Assembly: GCA_002392835.1 (NCBI GenBank)
Contig: DGHX01000104.1
Location: 10,150-15,983, forward strand
Direction: 5' to 3'
Length of the DNA stretch: 5,834 nucleotides
DNA from: Prevotella sp. UBA3837
GTDB taxonomy: Bacteria > Bacteroidota > Bacteroidia > Bacteroidales > Bacteroidaceae
Of this stretch, positions 1 to 5,614 are shown piece by piece. The first letter of the stretch is position 1. Every line of letters starts with the position of its first letter. The translations under genes and the position numbers were made by a program. Below the pieces are notes generated by a model, which did not search any database, had not been told where the DNA came from, and worked only from the letters and a program-made list of their open reading frames with translations.

Positions 1-22
1 GCAGCAGCTCCCCTCCCTTGTA

Positions 23-43
23 GGGGATGGGCTGGGGGTGGGG
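23..43 (+). repeat. G-rich intergenic tract with quadruplex pattern
   Basis: Four G-runs (GGGG, GGG, GGGGG, GGGG) separated by loops of 2, 2 and 1 bases fit the simple G3+N1-7 quadruplex rule. Just upstream (10-17) lies the C-rich CCCCTCCC, which could instead pair with part of the G tract as an imperfect hairpin. The tract is noncoding and lies beyond the 3' end of the lipoprotein gene. Folding is inferred from the pattern only, and its role is unknown. Confidence 0.5.
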
Positions 44-78
44 TCAGTAACATACCCACACGAAATCTTGTAAAACCT

Positions 79-112
79 AAAACAAAAACTGCCAGCCCTT
101 TCGGACTGGCAG
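79..112 (-). terminator. Rho-independent terminator of the small lipoprotein gene
   Basis: Positions 89-95 (CTGCCAG) and 106-112 (CTGGCAG) form a perfect 7-bp stem. Two more inner C-G pairs are possible beyond one mismatch. Read on the minus strand, the stem is followed by TTTTTGTTTT (88 down to 79), a classic U-tract. It sits 27 bp past the TAA of the 140-499 gene. On the plus strand the stem is followed by CCTTTTT (113-119), so it may also stop transcripts entering from the left. Confidence 0.88.
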
Positions 113-139
113 CCTTTTTACGATTCCTGTTCGCAGTAA

Positions 140-499
140 TTACTTCTGCTCACCCTCGGCAGCCTGGCCAGCGTTCTGAGCAGCAGCCTTCTTCTCCTCG
201 AGGCACTTAACCAGAGCCTCCTTCACGCGAGCCTCCTTGGTACCCTCGAGCTCAGCCTTCTTAGCCTCGAAAGCAGCGGTCAGCGAGTCGAACTCAGCCT
301 GAGCAGCAGCCTTCACTTCCTCGGTAGCGTCCTCGGCCAGCTCAGCCATAACGGGGGCAGCACCAAGCTCCTCAGCGATGGCAGCGTCAACCTGCTGGGC
401 AACAGCAGCTGAATCCTCAGCGGTCAGAACAATCTCCTTAGCCTGGTCGCAAGCCACGAACATGGCGGCAGCGGCGAACATAAATGCAATCTTTTTCAT
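140..499 (-). CDS. Small Ala/Glu/Lys-rich lipoprotein, function unknown
   Basis: A 119-residue protein with a lipoprotein signal peptide: Lys2-Lys3, a hydrophobic Ala/Phe/Met core, and Phe-Val-Ala-Cys with the likely lipidated cysteine at residue 17. The mature part (about 103 residues) is dominated by Ala, Glu and Lys, has almost no Pro or Gly, and should be largely helical, possibly coiled coil, from about residue 20 to 107. Its last residues (Gly/Gln/Glu/Ala) look disordered. A second Cys is at residue 99. The ATG at 499 is supported by the signal peptide immediately after it, by a TAnnTTTG box about 50 bp upstream, and by an A-rich leader. The gene is monocistronic, with its own promoter and terminator. 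I do not recognise a named family. An abundant small envelope lipoprotein is plausible, but that is inference. Confidence 0.85.
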   Translation of the reverse strand: MKKIAFMFAAAAMFVACDQAKEIVLTAEDSAAVAQQVDAAIAEELGAAPVMAELAEDATEEVKAAAQAEFDSLTAAFEAKKAELEGTKEARVKEALVKCLEEKKAAAQNAGQAAEGEQK

Positions 500-550
500 T
501 TCTTTGCTTTTTTAAATCTGTAAAACAATCATTAGTTTATTAAAACGCTG

Positions 551-558
551 CAAAGGTA
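551..558 (-). promoter_or_regulatory. Promoter -7 box of the small lipoprotein gene
   Basis: On the minus strand this reads TACCTTTG, an exact match to the Bacteroidota -7 consensus TAnnTTTG. It leaves a leader of roughly 45 nt ending in A-rich sequence before the ATG. No clear TTG/TTTG -33 element lies at the usual distance. A palindrome occupies that position instead. Confidence 0.75.
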
Positions 559-569
559 GGCATTTTTTT

Positions 570-582
570 GATACGGCGTATC
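570..582. promoter_or_regulatory. 13-bp palindrome, candidate operator
   Basis: GATACG-G-CGTATC is a perfect 6-bp inverted repeat around one central base, flanked by T-runs on both sides. It starts 11 bp upstream of the lipoprotein -7 box, so it covers the spacer and the -33 position. A regulator bound here could block or replace -33 recognition. That role is inferred from position only. Confidence 0.4.
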
Positions 583-700
583 ATTTTTTACGATTTTTTT
601 TAGCCCTTTTTTGTAACTTTTTCGCAAATATCTATAAATCAATGATTTGTGAATTGTTAAAAAATGATAGCAATCACCGCTCTTGATATTTGTTCAGAAT

Positions 701-735
701 TTTGGCCCGTTTTACGATAAAAATGTGTACCTTTG
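701..735 (+). promoter_or_regulatory. Promoter of mtaB
   Basis: TTTG at 701-704 and TACCTTTG at 728-735 match the Bacteroidota -33 and -7 elements with a 23-bp spacer, which is at the long end. The predicted transcript start is near 742, giving a leader of about 24 nt before the ATG at 766. The -7 box overlaps the TTG at 733, so that upstream in-frame start cannot be on the mRNA. Confidence 0.72.
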
Positions 736-765
736 CCTACGCAAACCGACAAACGCAACGCACAG

Positions 766-2148
766 ATGATAGACACATCAGCCCTTCAGGGCAAGACAGC
801 CGCATATTTCACCTTAGGATGCAAGCTCAACTTCTCCGAGACGTCAACTTTCGCCAAGATGCTGCAAGCATACGGCGTGCGGACGGCCGGCAAGGACGAG
901 CAGGCCGACATCTGCCTCATCAACACCTGCTCGGTGACCGACGTGGCCGACCATAAATGCCGGCAGGCCATACACCGCCTGGTACGCCAGCATCCCGGCG
1001 CCTTCGTCGTCGTCACCGGCTGCTACGCCCAGCTGTCGCCACAAGCCGTGGGCAGCATTGAGGGCGTTGACATGGTGCTGGGCCAGAACGAGAAGGCACA
1101 GCTGCTGCAGTTCCTCTGCGACGGCTTCACCCACCACGGACAGCCAGCGGCCTGCCACACGGTGAAGACAAAGGACATCACCTCATTTGCACCCAGCTGC
1201 TCACGCGGCAACCGCACACGCTACTTCCTGAAGGTACAGGACGGCTGCGACTACTTCTGCACCTACTGCACCATTCCCTACGCACGGGGCTTCAGCCGCA
1301 ACCCCACCATCAGCTCACTGGTGCAGCAAGCCCGCCAAGCCGCCGCCGAGGGTGGCAAGGAGATTGTGCTGACAGGCGTGAACATCGGCGACTTCGGAAA
1401 GACTACCGGCGAGCGGTTCCTCGACCTGGTGAAAGCCCTCGACCAGGTGGAGGGCATCAGCCGATACCGCATCAGCAGCCTGGAGCCAGACCTGCTCAGC
1501 GACGAGCTCATCAGCTACTGCGCCAAGGAGAGCCGCGCCTTCATGCCCCACTTCCACATCCCCCTGCAGAGCGGCAGCGACGAGGTGCTGCGGCTGATGC
1601 ACCGCCACTACGACAGCCAGCTCTTCGCAGAGAAGATCATGCGCATCAAGGAGCTGATGCCCCAGGCCTTCATCGGCGTCGACGTGATGGTGGGCTGCCG
1701 GGGCGAGACGCCCGAATGCTTCGAGCAGACCTACGACCTGCTGCAACGCCTGCCGGTGACGCAGCTGCACGTGTTCCCCTACTCCGAGCGGCCCGGCACG
1801 GCGGCGCTGAAGATTCCATACATCGTGGCAGAGCAGGAGAAGAAAGCCCGCAGCAAGCGTCTGCTGGAGTTGTCGGACCGCAAGACCGAGGACTTCTATG
1901 CCGCGCATACAGGCCAGCAGGCCGAGGTGCTCTTCGAGAAGGCACAGCGGGGCCGGGCCATGCATGGCTTCACCCGCAACTATATACGCGTAGAGCTGCC
2001 TCCAGCCCAGGCCCGTGCCGAACTCGACAACCAGCTCGTCAGCGTCGGCCTGGGGGACTTCAACCACGACCATACTGCCCTTTACGCAAGACTCCTAACT
2101 TCTAACCCTAACCTTAACCCAACCCCTAACATTAACCCCAACTCCTAA
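766..2148 (+). CDS. mtaB: tRNA (t6A37-C2)-methylthiotransferase MtaB
   Basis: Radical SAM enzyme of the methylthiotransferase family, expected to convert t6A to ms2t6A at position 37 of ANN-decoding tRNAs in the cytosol. The 460-residue protein has the N-terminal domain cysteines C19 (TLGCKLN, the MtaB-type form), C55 (INTC) and C86 (TGCY), which ligate one iron-sulfur cluster. C161, C165 and C168 (CDYFCTYC) form the radical SAM CxxxCxxC cluster, and a C-terminal TRAM-like segment spans about 400-445. The ATG at 766 is preferred over the in-frame TTG at 733 because that TTG lies inside the -7 box. The natural end appears to be near ALYARLL. The last residues (SNPNLNPTPNINPNS) are encoded by a short tandem repeat and are an unusual Asn/Pro tail. 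The stop is 24 bp before the glycosyltransferase start, suggesting one transcript. The subfamily call over MiaB or RimO rests on TLGCKLN and the Cys spacing. Confidence 0.92.
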   Translation: MIDTSALQGKTAAYFTLGCKLNFSETSTFAKMLQAYGVRTAGKDEQADICLINTCSVTDVADHKCRQAIHRLVRQHPGAFVVVTGCYAQLSPQAVGSIEGVDMVLGQNEKAQLLQFLCDGFTHHGQPAACHTVKTKDITSFAPSCSRGNRTRYFLKVQDGCDYFCTYCTIPYARGFSRNPTISSLVQQARQAAAEGGKEIVLTGVNIGDFGKTTGERFLDLVKALDQVEGISRYRISSLEPDLLSDELISYCAKESRAFMPHFHIPLQSGSDEVLRLMHRHYDSQLFAEKIMRIKELMPQAFIGVDVMVGCRGETPECFEQTYDLLQRLPVTQLHVFPYSERPGTAALKIPYIVAEQEKKARSKRLLELSDRKTEDFYAAHTGQQAEVLFEKAQRGRAMHGFTRNYIRVELPPAQARAELDNQLVSVGLGDFNHDHTALYARLLTSNPNLNPTPNINPNS

Positions 2149-2166
2149 CTCCTAACTCCTAACTCC
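2091..2166 (+). repeat. Telomere-like AC-rich short tandem repeat
   Basis: About a dozen 5-7-base units, each beginning AC and mostly ending TA or CA, run without break. At the right end are three exact ACTCCTA copies (2140-2160). At the left are ACTCCTA and ACTTCTA, with degenerate 5-7-base units such as ACCCTA and ACCTTA between. The left part is read in the mtaB frame as alternating Asn-X codons, and the mtaB TAA (2146-2148) lies inside a repeat unit. The tract ends 6 bp before the glycosyltransferase ATG, in the place where a ribosome binding site would be. Confidence 0.85.
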
Positions 2167-2172
2167 CCACCC

Positions 2173-3192
2173 ATGCCGAAAACCGCCATTGTCATATTGA
2201 ACTGGAACGGCGCCAAGATGCTGCGTCAATACCTGCCCAGCGTGTTGCAATACTCGCGCGACGAGGCTACCGTCTACGTGGCCGACAACGCCTCTACCGA
2301 CGACAGCCTCGAACTGCTGCGCCAGCACTTCCCCGAGGTGCAGCTCATCCTCTTAGAGAAGAACTGGGGCTTTGCCGACGGCTACAACAAAGCACTGGCA
2401 CAGATCGATGCCGAGTACTACCTGCTGCTGAACAGCGACATTGAGGTGACGCACCACTGGCTGACGCCGCTGGTGGAGTTCATGGACAGCCACCCCGACG
2501 TGGCTGCCTGCCAGCCCAAGCTGCTGAGCATCTTCGAGCGCGACAAGTTTGAGTATGCCGGTGCCTGCGGCGGCTATCTTGACCGCTACGGCTACCCCTT
2601 CTGCCGCGGCCGGCTGTTCGAGACGGTGGAGAACGACGACGGGCAGTACGACACCCCGGCCGAGGTGCTCTGGGCCACAGGGGCTGCACTACTCGTGCGC
2701 GCGCGTATATATAATAATGTGGGAGGGCTGGACGGACGCTTCTTTGCCCACAACGAAGAGATAGACCTGTGCTGGCGCATACGGCTGCTGGGCTATAAAA
2801 TCTACTGTCTGCCCGACAGCGTCATCTACCACGTGGGGGGCGGCACCCTGCCGAAGTCGAACCCCATGAAGACGTTCCTCAACTTCCGCAACAACCTGAC
2901 GATGCTCTACAAGTGCCTGCCCCAGAGCGAGCTGCGCCACGTGATGCGCTGGCGCTGGTGGCTCGACTACCTGGCAGCATGGGAGATGCTGCTGCTGAAA
3001 CGCAACCTGGGCGACTTCCGCGCCGTGTATCGTGCCCGACGTGCCTTCAAGCGCTGGCGCAAGGACTTCGAGGCCGACCGCCGGCAGATACAGCAGAGCC
3101 GCGTGGAAAAAGAAATACCAGAGCAACGGCGTTTCTCGCTGCTCTGGCAGTACTATGCTAAGGGGCGCAAGCGCTTCTCCGACTTGCCCTAA
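2173..3192 (+). CDS. Glycosyltransferase family 2 (rhamnosyltransferase-like)
   Basis: A 339-residue GT-A fold glycosyltransferase, probably acting at the cytoplasmic face of the inner membrane in cell-surface polysaccharide or glycan synthesis. Visible motifs, in order: VILNWNG (7-13) at the nucleotide-binding start, VADNASTDDS (36-45), NWGFADGYN (64-72), NSDIEV (87-92) in the DXD metal/nucleotide-sugar position, ATGAALLVR (168-176), HNEEIDLCWR (193-202) with the probable catalytic acidic residues, and YHVGGGT (219-225). This order is typical of the WbbL/RfbF-like GT2 group. The C-terminal third (about 240-339) is Arg/Lys/Trp-rich with an amphipathic stretch, which suggests peripheral membrane attachment. 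The sugar and acceptor cannot be read from the sequence. The ATG is supported by the immediate beta-strand motif and by the stop 24 bp upstream. No Shine-Dalgarno is visible. It is likely cotranscribed with mtaB. Its TAA overlaps the stop of the opposing gene. Confidence 0.9.
   Translation: MPKTAIVILNWNGAKMLRQYLPSVLQYSRDEATVYVADNASTDDSLELLRQHFPEVQLILLEKNWGFADGYNKALAQIDAEYYLLLNSDIEVTHHWLTPLVEFMDSHPDVAACQPKLLSIFERDKFEYAGACGGYLDRYGYPFCRGRLFETVENDDGQYDTPAEVLWATGAALLVRARIYNNVGGLDGRFFAHNEEIDLCWRIRLLGYKIYCLPDSVIYHVGGGTLPKSNPMKTFLNFRNNLTMLYKCLPQSELRHVMRWRWWLDYLAAWEMLLLKRNLGDFRAVYRARRAFKRWRKDFEADRRQIQQSRVEKEIPEQRRFSLLWQYYAKGRKRFSDLP
2694..2713. other. 20-bp alternating pyrimidine-purine tract
   Basis: Starting at C2694 the sequence alternates pyrimidine and purine for 20 bases, with a CG-rich half (2694-2705) followed by a TA half (2706-2713). 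This is a Z-DNA-prone pattern joined to an easily melted stretch. It lies inside the glycosyltransferase gene and encodes part of the VRARIYNN segment, using AT-rich codons unlike the surrounding GC-rich ones. Confidence 0.4.
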
Positions 3193-4406
3193 TATCTCAC
3201 CACCACGGGGTGCTCCACTTCCTTGCGCCAGGCCTTCAGCCAGCCGAACCACTCGGCAGCGCTGTGGAAGCCGAAGTCCTCGTTGGCCGAGCCATAGGCC
3301 ACCTTGTAGCACATGCGGCGGCCGTCTGCCTTGACGGTGAAGCCATAGTTATCCTTGTTAGCAGGCCACTCCTGCACGATGTTTCCCTGCTGCAGCAGCA
3401 CAGCCAGGCCCACCGTCTCGGGCTTCCAGTTCACCGTGTCGGTAGACGGATAGTCGGTACCCCAGCAGGCGCGCAGCCCTCGCTTGTCGGTATATTCCGT
3501 TGAGCCCTTCACGTTGATGATGCCCGTAGAGAACAGATAGCCTGTAGCATCGCGGTTGAAGATGACGTCGACGTCGGTGTCGCGGTGCCCGGCATACTGT
3601 ATGTAGCGCAGCGTCATGTTCAGCGCCGGTTTGTCGGCACTGACCTTCCAGCCCTGGTCCACTACCTCCACGATGGTGCGCAGCGGCCCATAGCTGATGA
3701 CGCGCTGCGTGCGGTTCTTCACCGGCTCCACCATGGTCATCTGCTGCTTGGCGTCATCCCATCCGCGGAAGGCCCCCAGTCCGAAGGTGTTGCCCACCCA
3801 CAGCACATCGTCGCCATAACCCTGCGCCTTCTGCTCGGCCGAGGTGTAGAACTGCGTGGCCTGCAGCTCCAGGCGCTTGTGGAACTTGCCGTAGAGGTCC
3901 AGCGTCTGCCGCTTGTCGAAATAGATGCGTATGCCGTTCAGCTCGCTCTCGAAGTCCACGCCGTGGTGGTGCTGCAGGTTGTAGCTGTTGGCACAGTCGC
4001 CACGGGCCGTCAGGCTGCTGATGTAGTTGTCATGCTTGTTCTTCTCCTTCACCTTGTCGTTGCGCATGAGCATCTCGGCGTACACGCGGGCCGGATACTC
4101 ACGGGGCGTCCCCTCGGCATAGAGCGTCACGCTGTAGGTCTTCCGCTCCTTCGAGGCCAGGTCGGCCAGGAAACAGAGCTCGTCGAACTGCTCGTCCTGG
4201 TTCAGGTCGTCGAGCTGGCACGGAACCTCCTGCCCGCCACAGGTGACGAGGGCAGAGCTGACGGTGCCGTAGCCCTTGAGCTGAACGACGACAGGCTGGT
4301 CAGTGCGAGCCTGCTTCAGCGTATTTTCAACACTTACTTCAATGGTCTGCTGGGCACTTGCAGTCATGGCTGCAAAGAGTGCGAAAAGTACATAGATTTG
4401 TTTCAT
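3189..4406 (-). CDS. Secreted DUF4861-like protein
   Basis: A 405-residue protein with a Sec signal peptide (residues 1-18, cleavage after Ala-Ser-Ala, then Gln-Gln). The mature part is beta-rich and resembles the DUF4861 family, which is common in Bacteroidota and often found near polysaccharide-degradation genes. Landmarks are EVPCQLDDLNQDEQFDEL (60-77), with Asp/Asn spacing like a calcium loop, YPARVYAEM (104-112), HHHG (146-149) followed by FESEL, FDKRQTLDLYGK (163-174) and WVGNTFGLGAFRGWD (203-217). The His cluster and acidic residues could be an active or metal site, but I know of no assigned reaction. The ATG at 4406 is chosen over one 29 codons upstream (4493) because it starts the signal peptide and lies downstream of a good promoter, which the longer form would span. 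The gene is monocistronic and divergent from the gldB-like gene. It ends in TAG overlapping the glycosyltransferase TAA, with no terminator between them. The family assignment is from memory of motifs. Confidence 0.78.
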   Translation of the reverse strand: MKQIYVLFALFAAMTASAQQTIEVSVENTLKQARTDQPVVVQLKGYGTVSSALVTCGGQEVPCQLDDLNQDEQFDELCFLADLASKERKTYSVTLYAEGTPREYPARVYAEMLMRNDKVKEKNKHDNYISSLTARGDCANSYNLQHHHGVDFESELNGIRIYFDKRQTLDLYGKFHKRLELQATQFYTSAEQKAQGYGDDVLWVGNTFGLGAFRGWDDAKQQMTMVEPVKNRTQRVISYGPLRTIVEVVDQGWKVSADKPALNMTLRYIQYAGHRDTDVDVIFNRDATGYLFSTGIINVKGSTEYTDKRGLRACWGTDYPSTDTVNWKPETVGLAVLLQQGNIVQEWPANKDNYGFTVKADGRRMCYKVAYGSANEDFGFHSAAEWFGWLKAWRKEVEHPVVVRY

Positions 4407-4422
4407 CGTAGATAGTTTTCTA

Positions 4423-4451
4423 CAAAAGTACTCAAATCTGAGTAAAAACAA
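4423..4451 (-). promoter_or_regulatory. Promoter of the DUF4861-like gene
   Basis: On the minus strand, TTG (4451-4449), an 18-bp spacer and TACTTTTG (4430-4423) match the Bacteroidota -33/-7 pair. The ATG at 4406 follows the -7 box by 16 bp, so the leader is very short (about 10 nt). The inverted repeat ACTCA/TGAGT lies within the spacer and touches the -7 box. Confidence 0.75.
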
Positions 4452-4480
4452 CCATCGGTTAAAAAAAATTAGGTTAAAAG

Positions 4481-4511
4481 TTGGATTATTCAAGAATTTT
4501 TAGTAATTTTG
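4481..4511 (+). promoter_or_regulatory. Promoter of the gldB-like gene
   Basis: TTG at 4481-4483, a 20-bp spacer and TAATTTTG at 4504-4511 fit the Bacteroidota -33/-7 consensus well. A transcript start near 4518 gives a leader of about 20-25 nt before the TTG/GTG start codons. This supports initiation at those codons and not further downstream. Confidence 0.78.
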
Positions 4512-4539
4512 CACCGTAATTTAACAAACGTAAATCATT

Positions 4540-5349
4540 TTGGTGCGACAACTATATATCATTCTGCTACTCATCATGGGTGTGTGCGTGGGCTGCCAAT
4601 GGCAGAACGCCAGCACGGAAGACCATGACGATGCAGCAACCATAGAGATAGAACGGTTCGACCGCATAGAAAGCAGCTACCTGACGCTTGCCGACTTTGC
4701 GGCCCTGCGCCAGATGCGTACCGACTATCCCATCCAGACCCGCACGCTCATCGAAGAGGTGCTGAAGCTGGGCCCTGCCACCCATCCCGACATCAACAAC
4801 AACCTGCTCATCTTCTTTCAGGACTCCACGCTGCAGACGCTCATTGCCGACGTGGAGGACGAATATGCCGACATCAAAGACCTGAACCGTCAGCTGAGCA
4901 GCGCCTTCCGGCGGCTGAACTCCATGCTGCCCGACATGCAGATACCGCAAGTCTACACGCAGATAGGCTCGCTCGACCAGAGCATCATCGTCACCGACAG
5001 CCTGCTGGGCATCTCGCTCGACAAGTATCTGGGCAGCGACTACCCCGCCTACATACACTACGGCTACAGCCAGAAGCAGCGCGACATGATGAGCAGAAAA
5101 TATATCGTGCCCGACTGTCTGGGCTTCTACCTGCTCAGCCTCTACCCCATGCCCGCCAATGGCGACTCGCTGCAGCACGACCAGCAGCACTTCCACATGT
5201 GCAAGATTCAGTGCATAGTGAACAAAGCCATCGGCCAGTCGATATTCTCCAACGACACCATACGCCAGCTGGAGAAATACATGCACAAACACCGCACACT
5301 CTCAGCCGACGACTTCCTGCGCATGACGTCTATGCCAAAGTCTATTTAA
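4540..5349 (+). CDS. GldB-like (gliding motility) lipoprotein
   Basis: A 269-residue protein (268 if translation starts at GTG 4543) with a lipoprotein signal peptide: Arg3, a Leu/Ile-rich core, and Cys19 in Val-Gly-Cys. The mature part resembles GldB: IERFDRI (37-43), a YP motif about 20 residues later, a DVEDEYADI segment, PQVYTQIGSLDQSIIV, then LGISLDKYLGSDYPAY and a PD motif. GldB is linked to gliding and type IX secretion in flavobacteria, but homologues are widespread in non-gliding Bacteroidales, so motility is not implied. It appears shorter than flavobacterial GldB (about 320 residues from memory), seemingly lacking part of the region before the C-terminal helix. The start is unusual: TTG (4540) and GTG (4543) are adjacent. 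The only nearby ATG (4576) would destroy the signal peptide, and a stop (4531) lies just upstream. I see no convincing terminator downstream. Confidence 0.8.
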   Translation: MVRQLYIILLLIMGVCVGCQWQNASTEDHDDAATIEIERFDRIESSYLTLADFAALRQMRTDYPIQTRTLIEEVLKLGPATHPDINNNLLIFFQDSTLQTLIADVEDEYADIKDLNRQLSSAFRRLNSMLPDMQIPQVYTQIGSLDQSIIVTDSLLGISLDKYLGSDYPAYIHYGYSQKQRDMMSRKYIVPDCLGFYLLSLYPMPANGDSLQHDQQHFHMCKIQCIVNKAIGQSIFSNDTIRQLEKYMHKHRTLSADDFLRMTSMPKSI

Positions 5350-5413
5350 GAGTCGGTCCGAGCCATGCGGTCCCTCTCCAGCGCCGTTTTGTTAACCTTC
5401 ATTGATATTTATC

Positions 5414-5430
5414 TTGCACTACTTGCACCG
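5414..5430 (+). repeat. Left arm of 17-bp inverted repeat
   Basis: Exact reverse complement of 5748-5764. The match stops abruptly on both sides (5413/5765 and 5431/5747 do not pair). Internally it repeats TTGCAC at a 9-bp spacing. Confidence 0.9.
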
Positions 5431-5492
5431 CCGTTAACACTTGTTGGATTTTGCAGGTCGTCCGCAAGATACGCGCGGGCACCTAAAAAATG

Positions 5493-5507
5493 TCCCAGGG
5501 CCTGGGA
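5493..5507. repeat. Left odd-centred palindrome
   Basis: TCCCAGG-G-CCTGGGA: perfect 7-bp arms around one base. It is preceded by AAAAAATG (5485-5492), the same eight bases that open most of the 21-bp units. With its central base flipped it has the same core as the palindrome at 5615-5637, so the two bracket the array. Confidence 0.9.
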
Positions 5508-5509
5508 TT

Positions 5510-5614
5510 TTCAAATGCGGGCCGCGCGTGAAAAAATGAGGGCCGCGCGTGAAAAAATGAGGCCCGCTCATGAAAAAATGCGGCCCGCTCGTGAAAAAAT
5601 GCGGCCCGCTCGTG
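5510..5614. repeat. Five-unit 21-bp tandem array with phased A-tracts
   Basis: Five 21-bp units start at 5510, 5531, 5552, 5573 and 5594. The last two are identical. Each reads A6-TG followed by a GC-rich half of the form mGGsCCGCkCrTG, and the first has a degenerate A-tract. In units 1, 4 and 5 the GC half contains GCGG-N-CCGC, a small odd-centred dyad. The A6 tracts at 5531, 5552, 5573 and 5594 recur every 21 bp, close to two helical turns, which predicts intrinsic bending. There are no spacers of varying sequence, so it is not a CRISPR array. Confidence 0.92.

Larger units (their letters stand above)
500..765. other. AT-rich divergent intergenic region
   Basis: This region separates the minus-strand lipoprotein gene from mtaB and holds outward promoters at both ends. 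The middle (about 583-700) is rich in T and A runs. It contains a 13-bp odd-centred palindrome at 636-648 (AAATCA-A-TGATTT), which may be chance in such AT-rich DNA. I see no RNA gene, riboswitch or ORF of substance here. Confidence 0.6.
4407..4539. other. Divergent promoter region
   Basis: This 133-bp AT-rich spacer carries two back-to-back promoters, one for the DUF4861-like gene and one for the gldB-like gene. It also holds two short inverted repeats: ACTCA-AATC-TGAGT at 4430-4443, in the spacer of the minus promoter, and GTAGA/TCTAC at 4408-4423, in the leader of the minus gene. The close spacing of the promoters would allow shared control. Confidence 0.6.

Noticed and set aside
733..765. 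Upstream TTG start for mtaB adding 11 residues
   Set aside because: The TTG lies within the TACCTTTG -7 box, upstream of any transcript start, and the extra residues precede the normal family N-terminus.
1315..2073. 252-codon minus-strand open frame opposite mtaB
   Set aside because: It is a shadow of the GC-rich mtaB codons, has no motifs, and the plus strand is a clear conserved enzyme.
3585..4415. 276-codon plus-strand open frame opposite the DUF4861-like gene
   Set aside because: Its Leu/Val/His-rich translation is typical of antisense GC-rich DNA, and the minus-strand protein has a signal peptide and family motifs.
4407..4493. N-terminal extension of the DUF4861-like protein from an ATG at 4493
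   Set aside because: It would run through the minus-strand promoter and place 29 residues before a clean Sec signal peptide.
5510..5614. Possible CRISPR array
   Set aside because: The units are contiguous at 21 bp with no unique spacers, and no cas genes are present.
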